A stretch of 8,916 nt of DNA. Source: Porticoccus sp. Lineage in GTDB: Bacteria; Pseudomonadota; Gammaproteobacteria; Pseudomonadales; Porticoccaceae. Shown here piece after piece: positions 1 to 5,864 of the stretch; the stretch's first letter is position 1, and each line of letters opens with the position of its first letter. Under the pieces are notes generated by a model. It was given only the letters and a program-made list of their open reading frames with translations, searched no databases and was not told where the DNA came from. Position numbers and translations under genes: made by a program. The DNA is taken from contig DRHD01000303.1 of assembly GCA_011049795.1 (NCBI GenBank), forward strand, positions 1-8,916, in the 5' to 3' direction.

Positions 1-16
1 CGCCTCTCTTTAGTGA
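1..16 (+). other. Possible guide segment / target flank of the omega-RNA-like element
   Basis: These are the 16 bases at the contig edge, ending in GTGA (13-16) just before the structured block begins. HEARO elements are described as sitting directly after an ATGA or GTGA tetranucleotide, and in IscB systems the 5' end of the omega RNA, copied from this flank, is the guide. If the candidate RNA is real, these bases would be the guide or its 3' part. The contig edge prevents seeing more. Confidence 0.35.
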
Positions 17-275
17 TACGCAGGTAACTGTCAGTGGGGGGGTATGCACCTATGAGGCAAATGTTGGAGGCTCATGATTGCGTAGCTGACTATTGAGTTT
101 AACGTGGAGTTTACCTGCTAATGACAAAAGTTGACCCATTGCAACCCCTTCCGCTTACCCGCTATGTGAGTGTAGTGCGGTAATATCCTGCGAAGGAAAG
201 CCACTAACCCGGCTGGACAGGGAGGTAGAGGCTGTGGCCGGCCACCCTATCGAGCCTAGACTTTATGTCTAGTTC
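17..275 (+). ncRNA. Candidate HEARO / omega RNA (IscB-type guide scaffold), no nuclease gene nearby
   Basis: No open frame fits this block. It is richer in G and C than the AT-rich DNA that follows from about 300. Seen directly: an 8-bp stem GCAGGTAA 20-27 with TTACCTGC 111-118; nested in it GTCAGT 30-35 with GCTGAC 85-90 (one G-T pair), and inside that ATGAG 52-56 with CTCAT 71-75. Further on are CCGC 159-162 with GCGG 177-180, and CCGGC 209-213 with GCCGG 237-241 continued by ACAG 217-220 with CTGT 232-235. The last competes with a perfect palindrome, GTGGCCGGCCAC (234-245). A final hairpin CTAGAC/GTCTAG lies at 256-272. The layout (GTGA, then a long closing stem, then a GC-rich 3' half) and the wording of the sequence resemble my recollection of the HEARO RNA family, the omega RNA of IscB. 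IscB normally lies directly downstream and is absent here; ORF-less copies are known. A group II intron fragment or another structured RNA remains possible. The ends are approximate. Confidence 0.48.
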
Positions 276-406
276 CATGCCACAACTATAGTTCTCCGAA
301 ACAACCGTTAAGACCGCTGATAAATATTATATTTAGCCTGAAAATATATTTTTATCTCTTAAAGAAAGAAACGATAAATTTAGCTAGGAGTGAGGGGATG
401 TCGGTG

Positions 407-468
407 GTGTTGTCCGATTCAATAGGGCCATAATTTTTCGAATTCGTTATGGCCGGCTCGGACAACAC
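407..468. repeat. 62-bp interrupted palindrome
   Basis: The outer arms GTGTTGTCCGA (407-417) and TCGGACAACAC (458-468) pair perfectly over 11 bp. The inner arms GGCCATAA (426-433) and TTATGGCC (447-454) pair perfectly over 8 bp. The centre contains the palindrome CGAATTCG (439-446). The internal loop is unequal, 8 bases on the left and 3 on the right. There is no T tract, so it is not a classical terminator. It could be a cruciform, a repeat-element end, an RNA hairpin or a protein-binding site; the sequence does not decide. Confidence 0.75.
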
Positions 469-551
469 TGCCAGCATCGCCCGTGTTTTTAGCACCCGGT
501 AACAGGAGATTGCTACGCTACAATCGTAATGACGGTGTATTAAAAAGGGCA

Positions 552-745
552 GAAATCGGCACGGAACAGCTCCAAAGCTTCGATTAACAACAGAGTTTTT
601 ATGGGCGCTCTGAGTATAAAGCCGACGTAAATGGCTGATAAATAGTGTTAGTCAGGCTAATGACGGTTGTTGAAGGGTAAGCTGCCATCAGTAAATTAGA
701 TTACATGTAAGGCAAAAGCGTCGCTATTGACCCGTTTGAGACATT
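552..745. repeat. Intergenic repeat module, degenerate copy A
   Basis: It starts with GAAATCGGCACGGAACAG, close to the 18-mer GAAATTGGCACACAACCG found at 4727 and 7340. It continues with a weak version of the terminator-like part (AAGCTTCGATTA near 574) and ends with AAGCTGCC (679-686), the palindrome TTACATGTAA (701-710) and TTGACCCG (727-734). This is the order seen in the better copies at 2236-2345 and 4715-4860. The middle is divergent, so the boundaries are approximate. Confidence 0.5.
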
Positions 746-1080
746 GAGCCCCACCCCAACTGTCTTTCTATACAGTTGATTGAAATGATCAATTATTCAT
801 GACTTTCCGCATAACTTGCCGATTAATTGCGCAAGGGAATTAAGTAAGTAATTTCAGGGCGTTGGGGTCTGATGAAATATGCTTTTAAGGGCAATATGAA
901 GACACTTCTCAATTAATAGTCAAAAGGTCAGATAGCAGGGGCATCTGTCGATGATTCCCTTCGAGAGGCGGTGCTTTTTGGTTAATTATTGCTAGGAGGC
1001 GCTGGATCGGCACCTATTATTCCTAAAATATATTTACCCGAAGTTTTTAGTAAAAAAATAATATAAATTAATAAAAGAAT

Positions 1081-1098
1081 CCTACCCTGTTGGGTAGG
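1081..1098. other. Short GC-rich hairpin
   Basis: CCTACCC (1081-1087), TGTT loop, GGGTAGG (1092-1098): a perfect 7-bp stem. It lies about 90 bases before the small remnant gene at 1188. There is no T tract after it on the + strand. Read on the - strand it is followed by ATTCTTTTATT, so a weak leftward terminator is possible. It could also be a leader hairpin. Confidence 0.5.
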
Positions 1099-1187
1099 TC
1101 ACAAAGTCGTTGAATTTCTGTAGGCTGCACAATTACCGGAATCGGCCAGCTTGAATGGGATTTTTAACTTTCGCATAAGGAAATAAA

Positions 1188-1316
1188 ATGAAGAGAATAT
1201 TATTGTCCATTGGACTTATGATTTTGTCTTTGGGGCAGTTAAATGCAGCTATATTAACCACAACATTTGCCGGAGGTAATAGCAAGCAAAAAACATATAG
1301 GTCATGTCGCTCTTGA
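1188..1316 (+). pseudogene. Truncated PEP-CTERM-like secreted protein (N-terminal stump, 42 residues)
   Basis: An AAGG ribosome site (1177-1180) lies 7 bases before the ATG. The product begins with a clear signal peptide (KR at residues 2-3, a hydrophobic core to about 16, and probable cleavage after NA near residues 19-20). It then reads AAILTTTFAGGN before ending in a short unrelated tail and TGA. Mature proteins starting with a TTTFAGGN-like stretch are typical of PEP-CTERM proteins of 200 or more residues, so this looks like an intact start joined to a deletion. No remainder of the gene is visible before the next gene starts at 1458. It may still be transcribed and exported as a very short peptide, but I consider a broken gene more likely. 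It precedes an intact PEP-CTERM gene in the same direction. Confidence 0.6.
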
Positions 1317-1457
1317 ATAAACGTTAGGCTGCCCCCTAGTGTCGGGTTATTTTACAGCACTATTAGATTTTTTCTTTTAGTAGTTCGGCTATAAATAAAA
1401 TACTGAAGTACTCAGTAGGAATATTTAATTTTTTACTTATTATTAAGGAAAACGATA

Positions 1458-1985
1458 ATGACACAAATTAATAGAAGCCTCATAATCCTACTCTCCACGC
1501 TATTCATGGGGAACGCGCATGCAATAATCATCTCGTTAGATGTATCAAACAACTGGACGTACGAACTATCTGCAGGAGCGACGATTGATTCGCAGGGAAT
1601 GGCAACCGCTGTTGGCCAATTGAATGGTAACAACGTTCAGTTCGCGGCTGGCACAGCAGACACCGCAACGTTCCCCGGCCAAACAATAATAGGCGGCAAC
1701 GGCGGGGGCTGGTTAGCAGGGTTACGCCCATTTGAGCTGGCCGACCAAAACACTGTCTTTGCTATGCTCGATGTATTAACGCAGGAATTATATAATGTCA
1801 CCGCATTATATTTTAAAGGCCCAGATGGCGGTCGCATTGGCGGCTCACTACCACAGGGCTTTACTGACCCCAACGCATGGGTGCTAGACATTCAAAGTGC
1901 ATCCGCAGTGCCAGAACCAGGCACAATCACATTACTGGGTCTAGGTCTTGCAGGGTTAGGCCTTAGCCGCCGCAAAGCAAAGTAA
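1458..1985 (+). CDS. PEP-CTERM sorting domain protein
   Basis: A 175-residue secreted protein of unknown specific role. Residues 1-22 form a signal peptide ending in AHA. The mature part (23-150) is rich in G, N, A and T and has no cysteine. The C-terminus has the complete PEP-CTERM tripartite signal: VPEPG at 151-155, a hydrophobic Gly/Leu helix at 156-169 and a basic RRK at 171-173. In known systems this tail is recognised and cleaved by an exosortase in the inner membrane, which hands the protein to the outer envelope or to a biofilm matrix. No exosortase gene is in the window. The start is fixed by AAGGA (1445-1449) 8 bases before the ATG and by the signal peptide. The gene stands alone, followed by its own terminator at 2028-2051, and lies 141 bases after the broken gene at 1188. 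The sorting class is secure; the function of the mature domain is not recognised. Confidence 0.9.
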   Translation: MTQINRSLIILLSTLFMGNAHAIIISLDVSNNWTYELSAGATIDSQGMATAVGQLNGNNVQFAAGTADTATFPGQTIIGGNGGGWLAGLRPFELADQNTVFAMLDVLTQELYNVTALYFKGPDGGRIGGSLPQGFTDPNAWVLDIQSASAVPEPGTITLLGLGLAGLGLSRRKAK

Positions 1986-2027
1986 GCCTTTCAATGTGGA
2001 CAGTCGCCGCATAATAGAACCAAGAAT

Positions 2028-2051
2028 AGCCTCTAGACTAGGGGCTTTTTT
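2028..2051 (+). terminator. Rho-independent terminator after the PEP-CTERM gene
   Basis: AGCCTC (2028-2033) pairs with GGGGCT (2041-2046) with one G-T pair, and six T follow. It lies 43 bases after the stop codon at 1985. The stem is a variant of the AGCCTC/GGGGCT hairpin in the intergenic repeat modules. Confidence 0.75.
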
Positions 2052-2063
2052 ATATCCGCTTTT

Positions 2064-2239
2064 GGCAGATACTGTTGAAAAACTCTTCACGCCAAGAAAC
2101 CCGCAAAATTAGGTGCTAAAAACCTTCACGAGAGATCATTCAAAGTAAATTTCCTGCCCAAAATATCAAACCATAGCACTGTCGTGCGCATAATTATTTT
2201 TCCTAAAGTCTACTAAATAGTTTTTCAACAGTATCGGCA
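2064..2239. mobile_element. MITE-like element with 17-bp terminal inverted repeats and GGCA duplication
   Basis: GATACTGTTGAAAAACT at 2068-2084 is the exact reverse complement of 2219-2235, giving a 168-bp element with perfect 17-bp ends. It is flanked by GGCA on both sides (2064-2067 and 2236-2239), as expected for a 4-bp target-site duplication. The interior has no ORF but contains GTGCTA/TAGCAC (near 2133 and 2174), a further nested inverted repeat. Removing the element and one GGCA restores a sequence (TTTTTTATATC ... ACTGAACTGCC-like) that resembles the intact repeat copy at 6861-6900. No transposase is encoded, so movement would need one in trans. The transposase family is not recognised. 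Confidence 0.8.
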
Positions 2240-2345
2240 CATTGAACTGCCCTCAATCTCGGGGCTTTTTGATGTCCGCAAGAGTAAAGCTGCCGTTACA
2301 TTACATGTAATATTGTTAGCTTCCTTGGCGGTTCGTGACCCTTTT
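2240..2345. repeat. Intergenic repeat module, copy B
   Basis: It carries a terminator-like hairpin, GCCCT (2249-2253) with GGGGC (2261-2265) and a T run to 2270. This is followed by a 59-bp block (2283-2341) that matches 4789-4847 at 58 of 59 positions; the only difference is C versus T at position 2324. The block contains the palindrome ATTACATGTAAT (2300-2311) and ends in GTGACCC. The MITE at 2068 interrupts the left part of this module. Confidence 0.8.
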
Positions 2346-2477
2346 CTGCCACTAAGTCAACTGCCAAAGTGGCGAAACTATTCACAGAGTACAACTTAAC
2401 ACGAGTGTTATTTACTGGCATACTAACTGTCACAAGTTGAATCGCATAACTATAACAATGAACAAGGTTACTCCCTC

Positions 2478-2555
2478 ATGCTGAAGAAAACCCTAACCCT
2501 GATTGGGCTCACATTATCATTTACTGTAAATGCCGCACTGATAGATATGCCGTAG
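2478..2555 (+). pseudogene. Signal-peptide stump of a second lost secreted protein (25 residues)
   Basis: The ATG at 2478 opens a 25-residue frame: LKK, a hydrophobic core of mixed L, I, T and F, then VNA-ALID with a likely cleavage after NA, and a TAG five codons later. This is the usual form of a PEP-CTERM-type N-terminus (NAALID- starts are common), without any mature domain. No good ribosome site precedes it (CTCCCTC). A short open stretch in another frame (2582-2644) may be decayed coding sequence but matches nothing I know. It lies 115 bases before the sulfatase gene. A small leader peptide gene is the alternative reading. Confidence 0.45.
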
Positions 2556-2669
2556 AACCATAAAGAATTCAAGTAGCGTACCGCTACAACACGGATTGGT
2601 GCTGTTTTTTTGATGAGAGTATGGATTTATCAATGACTAGTAAGTAAAAAATAAACAATTAGAGGTATC

Positions 2670-4661
2670 ATGAAGAAAATATTACTGGCGGTGGGTATAG
2701 GTATCGCTTTAACGGGTTGTGAGGGCTATCAAAAGTTAGTGATAGAAGAGGGTGCTGACGAACATGGTTTCACGGCGCCAACGCAAACCACGATAGAGCA
2801 TAACGCAAGGGTATTAGAAGAAATAAAAGCCTTTGATACGGGTGAAGATTTTGAGCAGGCCAATCGTGGGTTAATTGCGCGTGACCCCGATTTACGTGTG
2901 AAGGCCCCGGACGATGTGCCGGAAGAGTTCTCATGGAATCAAAAGGAGTACGAGTTTATCCAAGGTGATGCGCCAGCGTCGGTCAATCCAAGCTTATGGC
3001 GACAAGAAAAGCTCAACAATATTCATGGTTTATTTAAAGTGACTGATGGCATTTATCAGTTACGGGGTTTTGACCTCGCTAATATAACCATTATTGAGGG
3101 TGACACAGGTTGGATCTTAGTAGACCTTCTCACGACAAAAGAAACCTCAAGTGCTGCTCTAGCCTTTGCTCGAAAACATCTAGGGGATAAGCCTATCACT
3201 GGCATTATTATTACACACAGCCATGTTGACCATTTTGGCGGTTCTTTGGGGGCAATCACGCCGGAAGAGGTGAAGAAAAATAATATCCCGGTCATAGTGC
3301 CGGAAGGGTTTATGGAAGAGTCCACCAGTGAGAATATTCTGGCGGGGCCTACGATGTCAAGGCGTGCGGGTTATATGTATGGTCGTGCATTACCACGAAC
3401 GGAACGCGGACATGTTGGTTCCGGTTTAGGTAAAACGGCTGCTTTTGGTTCTTTAAGTATTTTGGCACCGAATAAGATTATTGGGAAAACACCACAGCCA
3501 ATGACCATTGATGGTGTTGACTTTGTTTTTCATAACGCACCAGCTTCAGAAGCACCCGCTGAGTTAGTGTTTTACCTGCCAAAACTAAAAGCCTTTTGCG
3601 GGGCGGAAGTCGTATCAAGGAACATTCATAACCTTTATACCTTACGGGGCGCGAAAGTGCGTGATGCGCTGAAATGGGTGTCTTATATCGATAAAGCGCT
3701 AGTAGAGTTTGCTGACGCGGAAGTTTATTTTGGCAGCCACCATTGGCCGATTTGGGGTAAAGAGAAGATTCAAAACTTTTTGAAGCATCAGAGCGATGCC
3801 TATAAGTTTACGCACGATCAAACATTACATATGGCGCACTCTGGAGCGACACCTACCGAAATCTCTAATCTGATAAAAATGCCAAAAGAATTGAATGAAG
3901 ACTTCTCGGTACGAGATTACTACGGCACCGTGAGTCACAATTCACGGGCCGTTTACGATTTTTATTACGGTTTCTTTGACATGAATCCGGTTAATCTTAA
4001 TCCATTACCGCCCGTTGAGATTGGTAAGCAGTTTGTGGAATACGCGGGTGGTGCTGATGCTATTCTAGCGAAAGCTAAGATTCAGTTTGAAGAAGGCGAT
4101 TATCGTCATGTGGCTACGGCGCTTAACCATGTTGTCTTTGCTGATCCTGACAATACCGCCGCACGTAGTTTGTTAGCGAAGGCTTATGATCAGTTAGGCT
4201 ATCAAGCTGAATCGGGTCCGTGGCGTGATGTGTATTTAACCGGCGCACAAGAATTACGTAACGGTCGTCCAGAAAGACGCGTTATTCCATCGGTGACTAA
4301 AGATCTGTTTATGCAGATACCGCTTGAAAAATACTTTGAAGGCTTATCCGTTCGTTTAAATGCGGAAGAAGCCGAAGGTGAAAAGCTTACCCTCAACTTT
4401 ACCTTCACGGATCTGAACGAAACGTATGTGGTGAGAGTGGAAAACTCTGTGCTGCATCACCATAAAGGAGAGCCTGATCCTAATGCTGATGCGACGATAA
4501 AAATAGATCATGAAACCTATGTGAATATGGCGTTACAGATCATCAAACCGTTAGAAGCCATTACATCCGGTAAAATGGAAGTAGACAGCTTTCTTACCCT
4601 GCGTAAATTTAATAGCATGACGAAAGACCCTGATTTCACCTTCAATATTATTGAACCATAA
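2670..4661 (+). CDS. Type III alkylsulfatase (SdsA/YjcS-like metallo-beta-lactamase fold), lipoprotein
   Basis: A 663-residue enzyme predicted to hydrolyse alkyl sulfate esters such as SDS-like surfactants, releasing sulfate and an alcohol. Residues 1-17 form a lipoprotein signal with lipobox LTGC (Cys17). Residue 18 is Glu, not Asp, so outer-membrane anchoring is likely. The metallo-beta-lactamase domain spans about 115-365. It has the zinc motif THSHVDH at 182-188, acidic ligand candidates E298 (APAEL) and E313 (GAEVVSRN), the family signature HNLYTLRG following it, and GSHHWPIWG with His357/358. About 375-520 is the alpha-helical dimerisation region with TPTEI and YYG motifs. About 540-660 is the C-terminal SCP2-like domain thought to bind the alkyl chain. 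The length agrees with SdsA1 (about 660). All expected metal ligands are present. AGAGG (2661-2665) precedes the ATG by 4 bases. The gene is monocistronic with its own terminator. Primary versus secondary sulfate preference (Pisa1-like) cannot be told. Confidence 0.93.
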   Translation: MKKILLAVGIGIALTGCEGYQKLVIEEGADEHGFTAPTQTTIEHNARVLEEIKAFDTGEDFEQANRGLIARDPDLRVKAPDDVPEEFSWNQKEYEFIQGDAPASVNPSLWRQEKLNNIHGLFKVTDGIYQLRGFDLANITIIEGDTGWILVDLLTTKETSSAALAFARKHLGDKPITGIIITHSHVDHFGGSLGAITPEEVKKNNIPVIVPEGFMEESTSENILAGPTMSRRAGYMYGRALPRTERGHVGSGLGKTAAFGSLSILAPNKIIGKTPQPMTIDGVDFVFHNAPASEAPAELVFYLPKLKAFCGAEVVSRNIHNLYTLRGAKVRDALKWVSYIDKALVEFADAEVYFGSHHWPIWGKEKIQNFLKHQSDAYKFTHDQTLHMAHSGATPTEISNLIKMPKELNEDFSVRDYYGTVSHNSRAVYDFYYGFFDMNPVNLNPLPPVEIGKQFVEYAGGADAILAKAKIQFEEGDYRHVATALNHVVFADPDNTAARSLLAKAYDQLGYQAESGPWRDVYLTGAQELRNGRPERRVIPSVTKDLFMQIPLEKYFEGLSVRLNAEEAEGEKLTLNFTFTDLNETYVVRVENSVLHHHKGEPDPNADATIKIDHETYVNMALQIIKPLEAITSGKMEVDSFLTLRKFNSMTKDPDFTFNIIEP

Positions 4662-4714
4662 AAGAGGATAGTCGCAGTAGTTATACGATCGTCCGCTTTC
4701 TGTTTGAAACTAAA

Positions 4715-4860
4715 CCTTGAACGGCAGAAATTGGCACACAACCGCCTAAGCCTCGAATAATAGGGGCTTTTTAACGTCGGTTGCCAGGAGTAAAGCTGCC
4801 GTTACATTACATGTAATATTGTTAGCTTCTTTGGCGGTTCGTGACCCACAACGGACGGGT
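4715..4860. repeat. Intergenic repeat module, copy C (most complete)
   Basis: In order: GAAATTGGCACACAACCG (4727-4744, identical to 7340-7357); the terminator hairpin (4748-4772) followed by AACGTC; the 59-bp block 4789-4847 (58 of 59 identical to 2283-2341) with the palindrome ATTACATGTAAT (4806-4817); and CACAACGGACGGGT. Similar ends occur at 5988-6002 (CACAATGGACAGTCGGC) and near 1994. This copy is the best template for the family. Confidence 0.8.
4748..4772 (+). terminator. Rho-independent terminator after the alkylsulfatase gene
   Basis: AAGCCTC (4748-4754) pairs with GGGGCTT (4763-4769) with one G-T pair, and T continues to 4772. It is 87 bases after the sulfatase stop and is embedded in repeat copy C. 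Confidence 0.75.
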
Positions 4861-4888
4861 AAGCGAATTACGGTTGGAAAAAAGCAGA

Positions 4889-4964
4889 CATTAACGCTGA
4901 GTGAAGGGGCATTTTAGCTGCAAAGCAGCGCTTTAAAATGTCCCGCTTGCACGCTTTGTTATGC
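4889..4964 (+). other. attC-like recombination site (left of toxin-antitoxin cassette)
   Basis: A long imperfect hairpin: GGGGCATTTTA (4906-4916) pairs over 11 bp (one G-T) with TAAAATGTCCC (4934-4944), and inside it GCTGC (4917-4921) pairs with GCAGC (4925-4929). It is bordered by CATTAAC (4889-4895) on the left and GTTATGC (4958-4964) on the right, with offset, only partly pairing arms between. The ending is close to the integron R' consensus GTTRRRY (one base off, and a form I recall from Vibrio-type arrays). About 76 bp long, within the attC range. No integrase is in the window. Confidence 0.6.
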
Positions 4965-4975
4965 GCGGCTATAAT
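4947..4975 (+). promoter_or_regulatory. Sigma-70 promoter of the toxin-antitoxin operon
   Basis: TTGCAC (4947-4952), a 17-base spacer, then TATAAT (4970-4975). The -35 lies inside the right arm of the attC-like site and the -10 just inside the cassette, 37 bases before the antitoxin start. Confidence 0.8.
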
Positions 4976-5001
4976 GCGTACATATTTACGTACATGTACA
5001 G
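4976..5001 (+). promoter_or_regulatory. YefM/YoeB operator
   Basis: Two GTACA-centred sites follow the -10: GTACAT at 4978-4983 and the 10-bp palindrome GTACATGTAC at 4990-4999, which includes TGTACA (4995-5000). In E. coli the YefM antitoxin, helped by YoeB, represses its operon through palindromes with a TGTACA core placed at the promoter, so autoregulation is expected here. Confidence 0.75.
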
Positions 5002-5011
5002 GACTAAGACA

Positions 5012-5263
5012 ATGGAAAGCATAAGCTATACCTCTGCCCGAAGCAACCTTGCTAAAACAATGGAGCAAGTTTGCGATGACCATGCGCCCGTAGCAATTAC
5101 ACGTAAAGGTGAAGGCGCTGTGGTGATGATGTCTATGGCTGACTACCTGGCGCTTGAAGAAACCGCCTACTTGTTGAGAAGCCCTAAAAATACACGCCGG
5201 CTGATTGAAGCGGTTGCCGAGCTTGAAGATGGCAAGGGCCAAGAAAAGGAATTGATTGAGTGA
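5012..5263 (+). CDS. yefM: Antitoxin YefM (Phd/YefM family)
   Basis: An 83-residue antitoxin, the same length as E. coli YefM, that neutralises the YoeB ribonuclease and represses the operon. The N-terminal half (ISYTSARSNLAKTM; DHAPVAITRKG) is the Phd/YefM DNA-binding and dimerisation fold. The C-terminal half starts at LEETAYLLRSP (about 48-58), the hallmark of YefM, and ends in an acidic toxin-binding tail (GKGQEKELIE). An upstream ATG at 4961 would add 17 residues encoded by the attC end and promoter, so the start at 5012 is preferred; AGGA (5000-5003) lies 8 bases before it, overlapping the operator. The stop overlaps the toxin start by 4 bases (GTGA, 5260-5263), giving translational coupling. 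The -10 lies 37 bases upstream. The assignment is secure from the extended similarity to the E. coli protein. Confidence 0.96.
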   Translation: MESISYTSARSNLAKTMEQVCDDHAPVAITRKGEGAVVMMSMADYLALEETAYLLRSPKNTRRLIEAVAELEDGKGQEKELIE

Positions 5264-5514
5264 AATTAATTTTTGCAGAAAAGGCATGGGAAGATTACCT
5301 ATACTGGCAAAAGACTGACAAGAAAATATTGAAGCGGATAAATGCTCTTAGTAAGGATATTAAAAGAGAGCCGTTTGAGGGGATAGGTAAACCAGAACCT
5401 CTCAAGCATGCCTTGTCTGGATATTGGTCGCGACGAATTAACGACGAACATCGTATTGTTTATAAAATTCATCAAGATTCCATTCTCCTTGCCCAGCTAA
5501 GATATCACTACTGA
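5260..5514 (+). CDS. yoeB: Toxin YoeB, ribosome-dependent mRNA interferase
   Basis: An 84-residue toxin, the same length as E. coli YoeB. It binds the ribosomal A site and cuts mRNA there, stopping translation when YefM is degraded. The catalytic residues are all present: Glu46 (KPEPLKH), Arg65 (EHRIVY) and the C-terminal His83-Tyr84 (RYHY). The family blocks DYLYWQ (12-17), PFEGIGKPEPLK (38-49) and SGYWSRRI (53-60) are intact, so the toxin should be active. It starts with GTG at 5260, overlapping the antitoxin stop. AAAAGGA (5244-5250) lies 9 bases upstream, inside the antitoxin gene. The operon stops 7 bases before the R'' box of the second attC-like site, the tight packing seen in cassettes. 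No separate terminator was found; the attC hairpin may serve. Confidence 0.97.
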   Translation: MKLIFAEKAWEDYLYWQKTDKKILKRINALSKDIKREPFEGIGKPEPLKHALSGYWSRRINDEHRIVYKIHQDSILLAQLRYHY

Positions 5515-5521
5515 TCTGAGC

Positions 5522-5580
5522 GCATAACAGCTGAATAGTACGGACCCTACGGTCCGTATATTAATTTATAAAAGTTATTC
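5522..5580 (+). other. attC-like site of the toxin-antitoxin cassette (59 bp)
   Basis: GCATAAC (5522-5528) is the R'' box. AATA (5534-5537) and TACGGACC (5539-5546) pair with GGTCCGTA (5551-5558) and TATT (5559-5562), leaving G5538 as a single unpaired base on the left arm. Extrahelical bases on one arm are a known attC feature. The right end would be GTTATTC (5574-5580), which departs from GTTRRRY at the fifth and sixth bases. The span is 59 bp, the classic size. Confidence 0.55.
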
Positions 5581-5864
5581 TGATTATTCGACTTTATCCT
5601 ATTTTTCAAGCACTTACCAGTCTGACCAAAAAACAACCAAACCCAATAACACGGCCCCTATGGTCCGCCTTTTCTCCTAAGCAAATTCCTGTAAAATCTT
5701 AATTTCCCTTTTTGTTCAACTACTTAAAGCAAACATGAGAAAAGCCAATGTGTGTATATACGGACCCGTATATATCGCAGCCATATTTTGGGGAAAAGGC
5801 GGACCCTTTTGATGGGCTAAATGTCTGCTTTGGAGAAGTTGATAGGCGGGATGGTTAGGTCCGG
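5581..5864. other. Non-coding interval with ACGGACC palindromes and a 13-bp inverted repeat
   Basis: No gene is supported here. GGTCCGCCTTTTC (5662-5674) is the exact reverse complement of 5793-5805, enclosing a 144-bp segment. Inside it TATATACGG (5755-5763) and CCGTATATA (5766-5774) form a 9-bp palindrome with a 2-base gap. ACGGCCCCTATGGTCCG (5651-5667) is a near copy of the ACGGACCCTACGGTCCG core of the 5522-5580 attC-like site. A 25-codon frame from 5735 spans these palindromes and is probably chance. Confidence 0.6.

Larger units (their letters stand above)
276..1187. other. Long non-coding AT-rich interval
   Basis: About 900 bases without a credible gene on either strand. It holds a very AT-rich stretch at about 305-390, an interrupted palindrome (407-468), a degenerate copy of the intergenic repeat (552-745), small inverted repeats AACTGT/ACAGTT (758-763 with 772-777) and TTGAT/ATCAA (776-792), another AT-rich run at 1018-1078, and a GC-rich hairpin (1081-1098). 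The upstream region of the small remnant gene at 1188 is at its right end; no convincing -35/-10 pair was found there. Confidence 0.6.
4959..5574 (+). mobile_element. Putative integron gene cassette carrying yefM-yoeB
   Basis: In an integron cassette the first bases (TTRRRY after the cut in G/TTRRRY) are the complement of the R'' box of the cassette's own attC. Here GTTATGCGC (4958-4966) and GCGCATAAC (5520-5528) are perfect 9-bp complements bracketing the operon. The right copy begins a 59-bp attC-like fold. Toxin-antitoxin cassettes with their own promoter are typical of sedentary chromosomal integrons. No integrase and no clear neighbouring cassettes are visible, so this may be an isolated cassette or part of an integrase-less attC cluster. 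Confidence 0.58.

Noticed and set aside
1..300. Group II intron fragment
   Set aside because: No domain V-like hairpin or intron-encoded reverse transcriptase was seen; kept only as an alternative to the omega RNA call.
1323..1329. GTTAGGC, a match to the integron core-site consensus, just after the broken gene at 1188
   Set aside because: No complementary R'' box and no foldable attC arms lie upstream; a 7-mer match alone is expected by chance.
2582..2647. Open stretch beginning RYNTDWCC after the 2478 stump
   Set aside because: No start codon or recognised motif; at most decayed coding sequence.
4731..4746. TTGGCAC...GC as a sigma-54 -24/-12 promoter
   Set aside because: The GG-to-GC spacing is one base short, and the motif belongs to the repeat module, recurring away from gene starts (7340, 552).
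4961..5011. Upstream ATG extending YefM by 17 residues
   Set aside because: The extra codons cover the attC end, the -10 box and the operator; the 5012 start gives the exact family length.
5735..5812. 25-codon frame between the toxin and copy D
   Set aside because: It runs through the TATATACGG palindrome and the 13-bp inverted repeat and has no convincing ribosome site.
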